A stretch of DNA of 64,000 nucleotides, taken from contig NZ_CP106793.1 of assembly GCF_025642135.1 (NCBI RefSeq), positions 1,781,001-1,845,000 on the forward strand. Reading direction: 5' to 3'. Source of the stretch: Streptomyces cynarae. GTDB taxonomy: Bacteria > Actinomycetota > Actinomycetes > Streptomycetales > Streptomycetaceae. The notes beneath the pieces are model-generated. The model had not been told where the DNA came from. It searched no databases and was given only the letters and a program-made list of their open reading frames with translations. Below, piece after piece: positions 1 through 7,816 of this stretch. Positions within the stretch are counted from its first letter, which is position 1. Each line of letters starts with the position of its first letter. Made by a program: the position numbers and the translations under genes.

Positions 1-389
1 CTGATATTGCCCGCGTCGATCTGTGACTCGAGGTCGAGGAGGACACCTCTCTTGTCGTATTTCCGAAGGAATGTGACGGCGTTCTGGAATACGTCCGGGG
101 GATTTCCGCCGGACGCCTGCGTCTGGAACTTCTCCCAGAAAGACTGGTAGTCCTGGAAGTCAGTTTTGACCTTGATCTTCGGATGCTTCTTCTCGAAGAG
201 CTTGATGGTTTCGTTGATCTTCTTCGCCCGTTCGTCGGCACCCCACCACGAGTAACGGATCGTCACGGTCCCGTCCGCCGAGGTGCCGCCGTCACCACCG
301 CAGCCCGTCGTCGCGGCCAGCCCCAGGGTGGCCACCGAGGCTCCCGCCGCCTTCAGGATCGTGCGCCTCTCAACATTCCCGGTACCCAC
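1..389 (-). CDS. ABC sugar transporter substrate-binding lipoprotein, 5' part (cut by window edge)
   Basis: This is the N-terminal part of an extracellular solute-binding protein of the carbohydrate-uptake ABC family; the gene runs off the left edge. The N-terminus carries a twin-arginine-like stretch (ERRTILKAAG), a hydrophobic core and a lipobox-like TTGC followed by a Gly/Asp-rich linker, so it is probably a Tat-exported lipoprotein. The next residues (TIRYSWWGAD, then KIKVKTDFQDY) are typical of family-1 binding proteins. I chose the GTG at 389 because a GGGGAGGGG ribosome site lies about 9 nt upstream; an ATG at 425 is the alternative. A LacI-type operator sits just upstream. Permease genes would be expected to the left. 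The specific sugar cannot be told. Confidence 0.85.
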   Translation of the reverse strand, partial: MGTGNVERRTILKAAGASVATLGLAATTGCGGDGGTSADGTVTIRYSWWGADERAKKINETIKLFEKKHPKIKVKTDFQDYQSFWEKFQTQASGGNPPDVFQNAVTFLRKYDKRGVLLDLESQIDAGNI

Positions 390-436
390 AGTCAGGCCCC
401 TCCCCGCAGCAACGCCGCCGCTCATGAATCGTTTCA

Positions 437-450
437 AGTAAGCGCTTGCT
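437..450. promoter_or_regulatory. LacI-family operator candidate upstream of sugar-binding protein
   Basis: The near-perfect palindrome AGTAAGCGCTTGCT is centred on AAGCGCTT, the hallmark core of LacI/GalR-family operators. It lies about 50 bp upstream of the binding-protein start, so a LacI-type repressor responding to the imported sugar is likely. No repressor gene is in view. Confidence 0.6.
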
Positions 451-605
451 GGCACAAGGTACGGAGGCCCTCCGGCCTCGTCAATGATTCGGACAGGATT
501 TGGTGAGAGTGAGGTCGGGCGGTAACAGGCACCGCAGGAGGGCGAGTTCGGGCCGGGAACAACAAGCGCGCAGGTCGCGAGGGGCGACACCGCCGAGGTC
601 GTCCG

Positions 606-710
606 GTGCGGCGCCGAGAGCCGGACGCCGGATTCGGTCGGTGCGGCGCCGAGAGTCGGACGCCGGATTCGGTCGGTGCGGCGCCGAGAGCCGGACGCCG
701 GATTCGGCCG
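606..710. repeat. Three tandem 35-bp repeats
   Basis: Units at 606-640, 641-675 and 676-710 share GTGCGGCGCCGAGAG followed by a 20-nt GGACGCCGGATTCGG-containing half, with one or two mismatches. The 35-nt period is not a multiple of 3, so no single frame is conserved and coding is unlikely. Each unit contains the palindrome CGGCGCCG. The repeats fill part of the 440-bp gap between the binding-protein gene and tRNA-Val; apart from the operator and the repeats I see no gene there. Confidence 0.9.
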
Positions 711-865
711 GCCGGTGCCGTGGCAGGCCCGGAGGTCCGGCTTCGCCGCGCAGCGGCACACCGGGGACGGGCGCGAGGAAGCGCTGATCAGCACCGGGGC
801 CCGCACAAGGGCATACGCCGAGGGCGGCGCCGCCCATCTCCTGAGCGGCGCCGCCCTCGATCTTG

Positions 866-937
866 TGGGCGATACTGGGATCGAACCAGTGACCTCTTCG
901 GTGTGAACGAAGCGCTCTCCCGCTGAGCTAATCGCCC
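866..937 (-). tRNA. tRNA-Val (anticodon CAC)
   Basis: The 72-nt cloverleaf folds with acceptor stem GGGCGAT/ATCGCCC, a D arm with AGCGGGA, anticodon stem CTTCG/CGAAG enclosing TTCACAC (anticodon CAC, codon GTG) and a standard TTCGATC T loop. The discriminator is A and CCA is not encoded. Its body closely resembles the three Val(GAC) genes at 7.9-8.2 kb. Confidence 0.95.
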
Positions 938-991
938 GGGCGCAGGAAGAACATTACCGCATGTCAGCGGATGCCCCCGACCACGGGCCGG

Positions 992-1429
992 TCACTCCTC
1001 CCTGATGTTCCAGGGCGTCACGAAGCCGAACTTCCAGACGTACACGCCGACCAGCGCGGCCGCGATCGCCACGCCGACGGTCGTGAGCAGGAGGTTGCGC
1101 CGGCGCACCCTGGGGTCGAGCGCGCGGTGCGTCGCCTCCGTGACCTTGCGTTTCGTCCAGCGCAGCACCAGCTGGGCCCAGACGAACTCGGTCGCCCAGA
1201 TCGCCATGCCGGCGAAGATCACCAGCCAGCCCGGGCCCGGCAGCGGAAGCAGGAGCACGCCGCCCGCGACCACCGCGAGGCCGATCACGAAAACGCCGAC
1301 CTGCCAGCTGAGGTGCAGCGCCCGTCGGGCCTTGATGAATTCCGGTGCCCTGGAACCGAGCCCCCGCTCGGTCTTCGGCTCCTCAGCGGCCACGGCGGCC
1401 TCACCCCGCTCGTCACTCCGCGTATTCAT
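992..1429 (-). CDS. PGPGW-motif membrane protein (TIGR02611-like)
   Basis: A 145-residue integral membrane protein of unknown function. An acidic cytoplasmic N-terminus is followed by two closely spaced hydrophobic segments (about residues 43-60 and 68-85) joined by the diagnostic PLPGPGWLV turn, an Arg/Lys-rich loop, and a third membrane segment near residues 115-132. The PGPGW motif defines a conserved actinobacterial family. The ATG at 1429 is chosen because the longer reading frame upstream lacks typical codon use. The gene is monocistronic, divergent from ssgB and with tRNA-Val downstream. The function is unknown. Confidence 0.8.
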   Translation of the reverse strand: MNTRSDERGEAAVAAEEPKTERGLGSRAPEFIKARRALHLSWQVGVFVIGLAVVAGGVLLLPLPGPGWLVIFAGMAIWATEFVWAQLVLRWTKRKVTEATHRALDPRVRRRNLLLTTVGVAIAAALVGVYVWKFGFVTPWNIREE

Positions 1430-1534
1430 ACAGCCAAACCTACCCGAGAGAAACCGGTCACCGGAATGGCCGCATCGCACGAACGATGTCTCGGCCGGAC
1501 GAGCTACGTAAAGACAGGCAAAACACTCAGAGGG

Positions 1535-1558
1535 GTTTACAACGGCACCGTAGGTGGC
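1535..1558 (+). promoter_or_regulatory. Weak candidate stress-sigma promoter for ssgB
   Basis: A GTTT element at 1535-1538 is followed 14 bp later by GGTGGC. The arrangement loosely resembles the GTTT-N14-16-GGGTAY promoters used by SigB/SigH-type factors, and ssgB of S. coelicolor is reported to depend on sigma-H. The -10 match is poor, so this is only a pointer. Confidence 0.3.
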
Positions 1559-1620
1559 ATGTCGATTTCGCCGACGTGCGAATCCCCGAGCGCACACTGA
1601 GCGAAAGGCCCTGGCGCTTA

Positions 1621-2033
1621 TGAACACCACGGTCAGCTGCGAGCTGCACCTGCGCCTCGTTGTGTCGAGCGAGTCCTCACTGCCTGTACCCGCGGGACTG
1701 CGGTATGACACGGCCGATCCCTACGCCGTGCACGCCACCTTCCACACCGGAGCCGAGGAGACCGTCGAGTGGGTGTTCGCCCGCGACCTCCTCGCGGAGG
1801 GCCTGCACCGGCCCACAGGGACCGGCGACGTCCGGGTCTGGCCGTCCCGCAGCCACGGTCAGGGCGTCGTCTGCATCGCCCTGAGCTCTCCGGAGGGCGA
1901 GGCCCTGCTCGAGGCCCCGGCGCGGGCCCTGGAGTCGTTCCTGAAGCGAACCGATGCGGCCGTGCCGCCCGGCACGGAGCATCGCCATTTCGATCTCGAC
2001 ACGGAGCTCTCCCACATCCTGGCCGAGAGCTAG
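1621..2033 (+). CDS. ssgB: Sporulation septum-site protein SsgB (SsgA-like family)
   Basis: A 137-residue SsgA-like protein. In Streptomyces SsgB marks future septum sites in aerial hyphae and recruits FtsZ, so it acts at the membrane during sporulation-specific division. The sequence is typical of SsgB over its whole length, beginning MNTTVSCELHLRLVVSS and containing YAVHATFH, VEWVFARDLL and the acidic C-terminus DLDTELSHILAES. It has no signal peptide or membrane segment, as expected. The ATG at 1621 gives the usual family length, with a GAAAGG-type ribosome site about 10 nt upstream. The gene stands alone, as in other streptomycetes. Assignment is by recognition of the family's most conserved member, so confidence is high. 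Confidence 0.95.
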
Positions 2034-2292
2034 CGCAAGACAGCCACGCCACCCGGCGCCGTCCACTCGGGGAGACGGCTCGGGTCAGGACAACCGCATA
2101 CGGCACACCCGGGCGCCGTCACCGCGACCCCTCGCGGAGGCGGCGCCATGGCCTTCTACGGAGAGTGACGCTCTTGCCGCGTTGCGTGACCTGTCCGAAG
2201 CCGACCCTGCGGCGGTCCTCTCGGGGCGGGAAGCCGCTAGGCTCGGCCAGCATCGGCGGGCGTCCGCCCGACCCCAGGCCAGGGAGCGACAC

Positions 2293-2850
2293 GTGCTGAT
2301 CACCCATGACACCCGGTGCGCGCTCGACCTCGTGGTGGACCTCGTGAACACCACACCGGAGGGCGACGAGCCTGACGGGCTCCCGGATGTCGCCGCCCTC
2401 GACGACTTCGCGCGCAGACACGCGGTGAGCGATCTCGGCGTTCTGTCGGAGTTCGACCTGTCGGCGGTGCGCAAGATCCGCGGACGGTTCGCCGCGGTCT
2501 TCGCCGCGACGGACGCCCGGGCCGCGGCGGGCCTCATCAACGAACTGGTCGCGGCGGCGGGCACCACGCCCCGGCTCACCGACCACGACGGCTACGACTG
2601 GCATGTGCACTACTTCGCCCCCGGCGCCTCCCTGGCCGATCACATCGCCGCGGACTGCGGGATGGCGCTGGCGTTCTTCGTGGTGGCCGGGGAGCAGGAG
2701 CGGCTGCGCCGCTGCGAGGCGCCCGACTGCCGACGCGCCTTCGTGGACCTCTCCCGCAACCGCTCACGGCGCTACTGCGACAGCCGCACCTGCGGCAACC
2801 GCCTCCACGTGGCCGCCTACCGGGCGCGCCGCAAGGAGGCGGCCGGCTGA
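2293..2850 (+). CDS. CGNR zinc-finger transcriptional regulator-like protein
   Basis: A 185-residue protein with an N-terminal stress/antibiotic-type ABATE-like region (LVVDLVNTTPEGDEPDGL) and a C-terminal zinc knuckle: two Cys in CEAPDC and two in YCDSRTCGNR, the latter the eponymous CGNR motif, followed by a basic tail. Such proteins are thought to bind DNA, but targets are unknown. The GTG at 2293 is preceded by GGGAG 7 nt upstream, which favours it over the long upstream extension. It follows ssgB by 260 bp and appears monocistronic. The downstream 258 bp hold only a purine-rich, degenerate GAAGCCGYGAGG-type repetition. Confidence 0.82.
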   Translation: MLITHDTRCALDLVVDLVNTTPEGDEPDGLPDVAALDDFARRHAVSDLGVLSEFDLSAVRKIRGRFAAVFAATDARAAAGLINELVAAAGTTPRLTDHDGYDWHVHYFAPGASLADHIAADCGMALAFFVVAGEQERLRRCEAPDCRRAFVDLSRNRSRRYCDSRTCGNRLHVAAYRARRKEAAG

Positions 2851-2904
2851 GCGGGGCTCCTTCCGGACCACAGGTGCGGTGCGGACGGCGCGGCCGACCG
2901 CGAG

Positions 2905-2996
2905 GGGCTGGGAAAGCCGCGAGGCCGGAGGAGCTGTGAGGCCCGAGAAGCCGCGAGGGGCGGGAGAAGCCGTGAGGCCGGAGGCCCTGAGGAGCC
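2905..2996. repeat. Degenerate purine-rich tandem repetition
   Basis: Several imperfect copies of AGAAGCCGYGAGG and GAGGCCGGAGG follow one another downstream of the CGNR gene. No period is exact, and none of the reading frames across it looks coding. Confidence 0.5.
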
Positions 2997-3108
2997 GGAC
3001 CCGCGCAGACACTCACCGTGCGTGACCAGACATGTGGTCCGCCTTCGTCGCTCATCCGGTGGGCTGACGGAGCCCTCGGCGGGTGGCGCCAGGGGCTCCG
3101 CATACGGC

Positions 3109-3261
3109 TCAAAGCAGCAGCAGATCGTGCAGCGATGCCATGAGCAGCAGACAGCCGATCACCGCAAGGAAGATCATCAGCGGTGGCTGGGAAAGCGCGA
3201 AGAGACAACCCCGACGATCCTCAGGAGGAGCGGCGGCGTCGCTCTGGGTTGTGTCCAGCAT
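3109..3261 (-). CDS. Small single-pass membrane protein, 50 aa (predicted)
   Basis: This 50-residue ORF was found by eye in an otherwise empty interval. It has a polar acidic N-terminus (MLDTTQSDAAAPPEDRR), a QPP break, and then one long hydrophobic segment with LMIFLAVIGCLLLMASL ending in LHDLLLL. The composition is that of a real tail-anchored or single-span protein: hydrophobic residues are concentrated in one block and about 70% of codons end in G or C. The ribosome site is weak. No function can be assigned. It could still be a chance ORF; conservation in other streptomycetes would settle it. Confidence 0.55.
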   Translation of the reverse strand: MLDTTQSDAAAPPEDRRGCLFALSQPPLMIFLAVIGCLLLMASLHDLLLL

Positions 3262-3443
3262 CTCGCGGTGATGATGGCGCAGCCCGCACCCGCCGTGCGA
3301 TCAACACGCACGGCATGACGATGTGATCGCCGATTCCGCGAGGTGCGGAGCGAAGATGATCTAGGCGTGCCCACCCTTGATCGCCGGGGAGCCGCGACCC
3401 GACCGCTCAGCCGTTTCCCATCCGGCCCGCGCCGGGCGAGGCG

Positions 3444-3887
3444 TCATATGCCGTGCTTCTTCAGGATGGCCTCGATGTCGCTGAAGTCGTCCGTGGAATT
3501 GGCCGCCCGCGGCCCCGCCGTGGGACGAACCGCGGGAGGGCCCCCGGCGCCGAGCGCCGGCGCGGAGGACGAGGGGGCACCCGCCTCCCGCTGCGCGGCA
3601 CGCGCCGCCCTTCGCTCCTTGCGGGTGCCGCCGCGCCTGCGTTCCACGGCCCGGGTGGTGGCGAACAGCAGCCAGGCGATCCCGAGCACGCCGAAGCCCG
3701 CCCAGGCCGTGGGGCTGAACGCGGTGTCGGCCAGCCAGCCCACCACCCCTGTCATCACCAGGCCGATGGGCACCAACGCGTACGCGGCGGTGCGGGCAGC
3801 CGCCAGAAAACGCTTGCGGAAGGCCGTGACCGCGGCGATGCCGAGGCCGGCCACGGAGGCGGCGGAACAGACTGTCTCGGCAATCAT
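3444..3887 (-). CDS. Conserved three-span membrane protein
   Basis: A 147-residue protein of unknown function with three predicted membrane segments (about residues 5-22, 36-54 and 62-80). A strongly basic stretch (VERRRGGTRKERRAARAAQ), a Pro/Ala-rich linker and a conserved-looking acidic C-terminus (DFSDIEAILKKHGI) follow. Start choice is firm: GGAGGACCGG directly precedes the ATG at 3887. The cytoplasmic tail looks like a partner-binding peptide, which is inference only. It is divergent from the DsbA-like gene across a 254-bp gap in which I see no further ORF. Confidence 0.7.
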   Translation of the reverse strand: MIAETVCSAASVAGLGIAAVTAFRKRFLAAARTAAYALVPIGLVMTGVVGWLADTAFSPTAWAGFGVLGIAWLLFATTRAVERRRGGTRKERRAARAAQREAGAPSSSAPALGAGGPPAVRPTAGPRAANSTDDFSDIEAILKKHGI

Positions 3888-4141
3888 CCGGTCCTCCAAG
3901 CGGAGATCGGTGGGGCGGGGTCGGTCGGGCGGTTCGTCCTTTCCATCCTGCACCGCCCCACGCCCCGCGGGCCACGGTCCGGACGCACGTCAGGGACATC
4001 TCCGTGAAACCTCGGGGTCGGCTCCTCCCCAGGGTGCGGCCCCGTCTCCACCCCTGACCTCACCGGTGCTCCCCACCCCGCCCACCTCCGGGTGCGGAGA
4101 TCCCGTTTGGGGGCCGTCACGGGTACTGGAAGACTGTGACC

Positions 4142-4666
4142 ATGAGTGACTCCTCCCCAGCCCGCGCAGCCGCCCCCGCCCTGGACGTCTGGTGCGAACT
4201 CCAGTGCCCCGACTGCCGTACCGCCCTCGACGATCTGCGCGCGCTGCGCGACCGCTACGGCGACCGGCTGGAGCTGCGGCTGCGGCACTTCCCGCTGGAG
4301 AAGCACCGGCACGCCTTCGCCGCGGCGCAGGCCGCCGAGGAGGCGCTGGCGCAGGGGCAGGGCTGGCCGTACGTGGAGGCCGTGCTCGGCCGGGTCGAGG
4401 AGCTGGACCGCGAGGGAGAGGCGTTCCTCATCGAGGTGGCCCGCGAACTTGGGCTGGACGCCGAGGAGTTCGACACGGCTCTGATCGACGGCCGGCACAT
4501 CCTGATCGTCGACGCCGACCAGGCCGAGGGCAAGGCGATCGGCGTGACCGGCACTCCGACCTATGTGATCGACGGTGAGCGCCTCGACGGCGGCAAGAGC
4601 CAGGAGGGGCTGCGCGAGCGGATCGAGGAGATCGCGGACCGGCTGCTGGCCGGGCAGGGGGACTGA
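4142..4666 (+). CDS. DsbA-family thioredoxin-fold oxidoreductase
   Basis: A 174-residue cytoplasmic thioredoxin-fold protein with helical insertion. The redox motif CPDC lies near residue 20, after a beta strand (LDVWCELQ), and the cis-proline loop VTGTPTYVI near residue 140 completes the active site. An insertion rich in charged helices separates them, as in DsbA/FrnE-like proteins. There is no signal peptide, so it probably acts on cytoplasmic disulphides or as a 2-hydroxychromene-isomerase relative. The ATG at 4142 is preceded by GGAAGA; a GTG two codons earlier is possible. It converges with the GNAT gene, with 12 bp between the ends. Confidence 0.8.
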   Translation: MSDSSPARAAAPALDVWCELQCPDCRTALDDLRALRDRYGDRLELRLRHFPLEKHRHAFAAAQAAEEALAQGQGWPYVEAVLGRVEELDREGEAFLIEVARELGLDAEEFDTALIDGRHILIVDADQAEGKAIGVTGTPTYVIDGERLDGGKSQEGLRERIEEIADRLLAGQGD

Positions 4667-4678
4667 TCCCGCCCGGTC

Positions 4679-5503
4679 CTACAGCAGGGGCTTGTACAAG
4701 GCGTACTCCGTCGTCCGGTAGCCGAGTGACTCGTAGAGGCGCTCGGCCGGGGTGTTGCTCGCGAACACGTTCAGTCCGAGGACCTGCCGACCGGCAGTGA
4801 GCGCCTGGGCCTCCGCCAGGAGCATGAGGGCGCGGCCGTGTCCCCTCCCGCGGTGGGCCGCGTCGGCCTCCACGTCGAAGACGAACGCATCGTCCTCGCG
4901 CACCGCCAGCCACAGGGTGCCCACGCGTGTGCCCTCGTGCTCCAGCACGCTGAACGTCATGCCCTCGGTGCGCAGGCCCTGCGGCAGGAGCTGCTCGTGG
5001 TCGCGTCGCGCCTTGGCGTGCGCCACGGCCTCGGGCACGCCGCGCTCGATCCACGTGCGCGCGTAGTGCTCCTGTTGGTACTCCTGCCAGGCCGTGAACT
5101 CCGCCTCGGTCATGGGGCGTGCGCGGCTGCCCTCGCGCAGCGGGGGCGGGGTGTCACCGAGCCGCTTCTCCATGCCGCGGTTGCGCAGGACATAACCGAG
5201 CGTCTCGGTGAGCCGCACTGCGGCCCGCGCATCGGCGGGGACCCGGGCCTCGATCTGCCGGCAGCCCCAGCCCCGCGCCACCTCCTCCGCGGCGAGCGCG
5301 GCCACGGTGCCCCGGCCGCGCCGGCGGTCGGACTCCTCGATGCTCAGGTCGATGATGCGGGCCACCGACTCGCCCAGGGACGGCGAGGTGCCGAGGTGTA
5401 TCACCCCGACGGGACGGCTGTTCACGCACACCTGGTAGCGACGTGAACGCGTCCCGTCGGTGTGATGCTGAAGCGGCTCGGTCGGCCGCAGGGTCGTGGT
5501 CAT
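4679..5503 (-). CDS. GNAT acetyltransferase with two tandem GNAT-like domains
   Basis: A 274-residue protein made of two acetyl-CoA-binding folds. The N-terminal half has RRRGRGTVAALAAEEV, a Q/RxxGxG/A-type loop, and ends with LTETLGYVLRNRGMEKRL. The C-terminal half repeats the architecture with AHRGRGHGRALMLLAEA and NTPAERLYESLGYRTTEYALYKPL. In such tandem enzymes one half is often inactive; both keep recognisable pyrophosphate loops here. The substrate is unknown. The ATG at 5503 is chosen over a TTG at 5530. The gene ends 12 bp from the convergent thioredoxin-fold gene. Confidence 0.8.
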   Translation of the reverse strand: MTTTLRPTEPLQHHTDGTRSRRYQVCVNSRPVGVIHLGTSPSLGESVARIIDLSIEESDRRRGRGTVAALAAEEVARGWGCRQIEARVPADARAAVRLTETLGYVLRNRGMEKRLGDTPPPLREGSRARPMTEAEFTAWQEYQQEHYARTWIERGVPEAVAHAKARRDHEQLLPQGLRTEGMTFSVLEHEGTRVGTLWLAVREDDAFVFDVEADAAHRGRGHGRALMLLAEAQALTAGRQVLGLNVFASNTPAERLYESLGYRTTEYALYKPLL

Positions 5504-5556
5504 CACGGGTGTTCTACCCGCGGTCGGCAACCCGCGTCAGCCGGTTTTCCCGGGGC

Positions 5557-6378
5557 TCACGGATCCAGGTCGTTCCCGGACCGCTCGTCGAAGATCCGCA
5601 TGGCCTTGGCGGTCACCGGACCCGGCGCGCCCGCGAGTTCCCGGCCGTCGACCCGGTGCACGGCCTGCACGTCCCGCAGCGTGGAGGTGAGGAAGATCTC
5701 GTCCGCGTGCTCGAGGACGTCCAACGGCAGATCGCTCTCCTTGGCGCCGGTCCACTCCACGGTGAGCGCGCGCGTGATGCCCGCGAGACAGCCGGAGGCG
5801 AGCGGAGGGGTGTGGATCTCGCCGTCGAGAACGACGAAGACGTTCGACCCCGTGCCCTCGCAGAGCCGGCCGGCCGTGTTGCCGAACAGGGCCTCGGTCG
5901 CGCCCTGCCCGGTCGCCCGGGCGAGTGCGACGACGTTCTCGGCGTACGAGGTGGTCTTCAGGCCGGTCAGCGCACCGTGCTCGTTACGGGTCCACGGAAC
6001 CGTGATGACGGCCGTGGAGTCGGGACGCCGGGTGGTCGCGCCGAGGGCCACGACGAGGGTGGGGCCCTGGTCACCGCGGTCGGAGCCGAGCGGGCCGTGG
6101 CCGCCGGTGTACGTGATGCGCAGGCGCCCGAGCGGCATCGGGTTGGCCTGGAGGACGGCGGCGCAGGCGCGGCGCACCTCGTCCAGGTCCGGGTCCGGAA
6201 GGCCGAGTCCGCGGGCGGAGCGGGTGAGCCGGTCGAGATGGCGGGTGAGTGCGAACGCCCGGCCCTCGACGGCCTTGACGGTCTCGAAGACGCCGTCGCC
6301 GACGGTCAGTCCGTGGTCGAAGACGGAGACGCGGGCGGACTCGATGTCCTGCAGCCCGCCGTCGAGCCAGAGCTTCAC
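5557..6378 (-). CDS. pabC: Aminodeoxychorismate lyase-like class IV aminotransferase
   Basis: A 273-residue PLP fold-type IV enzyme. The motif TGLKTTSYAENVVALARA holds the catalytic lysine, and GRLCEGTGSNVFVV is the conserved cofactor phosphate loop. Together with the chorismate-utilising enzyme immediately upstream it probably converts 4-amino-4-deoxychorismate to p-aminobenzoate for folate synthesis. Branched-chain or D-amino-acid transaminases share the fold, so the symbol rests on context. The GTG at 6378 overlaps by 4 nt the stop of a tiny ORF that in turn overlaps pabB, so the three would be translationally coupled. Confidence 0.8.
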   Translation of the reverse strand: MKLWLDGGLQDIESARVSVFDHGLTVGDGVFETVKAVEGRAFALTRHLDRLTRSARGLGLPDPDLDEVRRACAAVLQANPMPLGRLRITYTGGHGPLGSDRGDQGPTLVVALGATTRRPDSTAVITVPWTRNEHGALTGLKTTSYAENVVALARATGQGATEALFGNTAGRLCEGTGSNVFVVLDGEIHTPPLASGCLAGITRALTVEWTGAKESDLPLDVLEHADEIFLTSTLRDVQAVHRVDGRELAGAPGPVTAKAMRIFDERSGNDLDP

Positions 6379-6482
6379 TGGTCTTTACCTCGCAAGATCG
6401 TGGCCAAAGCGTCGTGCGTCGTGTCGTCCGGCCCGTGGCCGAGCCGCGGAGCCCTGGACGTGTGCCGCATATGAAGGGTCAT
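6375..6482 (-). CDS. 35-aa micro-ORF coupled between pabB and pabC
   Basis: The ORF starts with an ATG whose ATGA overlaps the pabB stop and ends with a TGA inside the GTGA that starts pabC. Its product, beginning MTLHMRHTSRAPRLGHGPDD, is basic/His-rich with no membrane segment. A 100-bp gap between two genes of one pathway is thus spanned exactly by one small ORF with 4-nt overlaps at both ends. It may serve as a coupling ORF carrying ribosomes from pabB to pabC rather than encode a functional peptide. A chance occurrence cannot be excluded. Confidence 0.4.
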   Translation of the reverse strand: MTLHMRHTSRAPRLGHGPDDTTHDALATILRGKDQ

Positions 6483-7525
6483 TCCGGTCCCAGCTCCTGG
6501 TACTCCCCCGACGCTACCGCGAGCAGCCGGGCCGCCTTCAGTTCGGTCTCGCGCCACTCGCCCTCCGGGTCGGAGTCCCAGGTGATGCCGGCGCCGGCGC
6601 CGAACCGCAGGACGGCCGCGCCGTCGGCACTCCGGTCGATCCAGAAGGTGCGGATGCCGACGGCCAGCTCGCCCACGCCCCGGTCGGCGTCGACCCAGCC
6701 GATGCCGCCGCAGTAGGGGCCGCGGGGCGCGGCCTCCAGGGCGTCGATGATCCGCAGCGCGCTCGACTTGGGGGCGCCGGTGATCGAGCCGGCCGGGAAG
6801 GCGGCGGCGAGCAGCTCCGGCCAGCCGGCGTCCGGGCGCAGCTCGCCGCGGACCGTGGAGACGAGGTGGACGAGACCGGGGTGCTTCTCGACGGCGCACA
6901 GGTCGGGGACGGCGACGCTGCCGGTGACGCAGACGCGGCCGAGGTCGTTGCGGACCAGGTCCACGATCATCACGTTCTCGGCGTAGTCCTTCTTCAGCAG
7001 CTCCGCCTCGCTGCGGGCGGTGCCCTTGATCGGGCCGGACTCGACGGTGCGGCCGGCGCGGCGCAGGAACAGCTCGGGGGACGCGGTGGCTATCTCCACA
7101 CCGTGTTCCGGGAGGCGGATCGTTCCTGCGTACGGGGCGGGATTGCCGCGGGCCAGCACGGCGGCCAGGGCGTCCACGTCGGCGCCGGGCTCGAGCGGCG
7201 CGGACAGCACACGGCAGAGGTTCACCTGGTAGACCTCCCCGGTGGCGATGTGCTCACGGATCCGGCGCACGCCCGCCGTGTACGCGGCGCGGTCGAGGGA
7301 GGACGTCCAGCGACCGGCCTCGGGGCCCCGCCATCGGCCGGGCACGGGCGCGGGCACCGGCTCTTCCCGTACGTCCGCGAAGCGGGCGCAGGTCAGACGC
7401 CCCTCGTAGTCCGCGCAGACCGCCCAGAAACCGGTGGAGTCGAGGGCGGCCGGGTCACTGGTGACGTCGAGGAGACCGGTGGCTACGCGGTCGCCGAAAC
7501 GGGCGAGAGGAGGCAGGTCGGGCAC
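6479..7525 (-). CDS. pabB: Aminodeoxychorismate synthase component I-like chorismate-binding enzyme
   Basis: A 348-residue chorismate-utilising enzyme, shorter than anthranilate synthase I because it has little of the N-terminal domain. The catalytic core is intact: ATASPELFLRR, the signature ESGPIKGTARS, DYAENVMIVDLVRNDLGRV, FPAGSITGAPK and RGPYCGGIGWVD. The PIKGT sequence is typical of PabB, where the Lys takes part in aminating chorismate. The start is a GTG at 7525 with no strong ribosome site. It is the first gene of the pabB-(micro-ORF)-pabC unit, and the glutamine amidotransferase partner is not in view. The 179-bp region upstream, up to tRNA-Gly, has no ORF. Confidence 0.85.
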   Translation of the reverse strand: MPDLPPLARFGDRVATGLLDVTSDPAALDSTGFWAVCADYEGRLTCARFADVREEPVPAPVPGRWRGPEAGRWTSSLDRAAYTAGVRRIREHIATGEVYQVNLCRVLSAPLEPGADVDALAAVLARGNPAPYAGTIRLPEHGVEIATASPELFLRRAGRTVESGPIKGTARSEAELLKKDYAENVMIVDLVRNDLGRVCVTGSVAVPDLCAVEKHPGLVHLVSTVRGELRPDAGWPELLAAAFPAGSITGAPKSSALRIIDALEAAPRGPYCGGIGWVDADRGVGELAVGIRTFWIDRSADGAAVLRFGAGAGITWDSDPEGEWRETELKAARLLAVASGEYQELGPE

Positions 7526-7704
7526 GCTGTCGAGTCTAGGGCGGGTGTCCCCCGGGTGGCCCGCGAGTGTCCCGGCGGTGGTCCGGCCGTGTCCTTGACC
7601 AGGCGCAAGGCAGCACGCTGCGCAAACGCGTTTTTGTACTGGCCCGGGAATCCGCTAGAGTTCAACACGTCGCCGGGACGCGGAAGCGGACCGACAAACG
7701 ACAA

Positions 7705-7777
7705 GCGGACGTAGCTCAGTTGGTAGAGCGCAACCTTGCCAAGGTTGAGGTCGCGAGTTCGAGCCTCGTCGTCCGCT
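7705..7777 (+). tRNA. tRNA-Gly (anticodon GCC)
   Basis: The 73-nt cloverleaf has acceptor stem GCGGACG/CGTCCGC, D arm GCTC-AGTTGGTA-GAGC, anticodon stem CAACC/GGTTG with loop TTGCCAA (anticodon GCC, codon GGC) and a standard TTCGAGC T loop. It is the first gene of a five-tRNA array. Confidence 0.97.
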
Positions 7778-7816
7778 CGAAGGAACCAGGGGATCGTCCC
7801 GAGCCCCTGCACTCCT

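Noticed and set aside
481..837. Minus-strand ORF across the 35-bp repeats
   Set aside because: The repeat period shifts the frame in each unit, so the protein is not conserved between units; composition is Pro/Arg-rich.
5462..7714. 750-codon + strand open frame over the pab genes
   Set aside because: Antisense to pabC and pabB with clear catalytic motifs on the other strand; no coding signal of its own.
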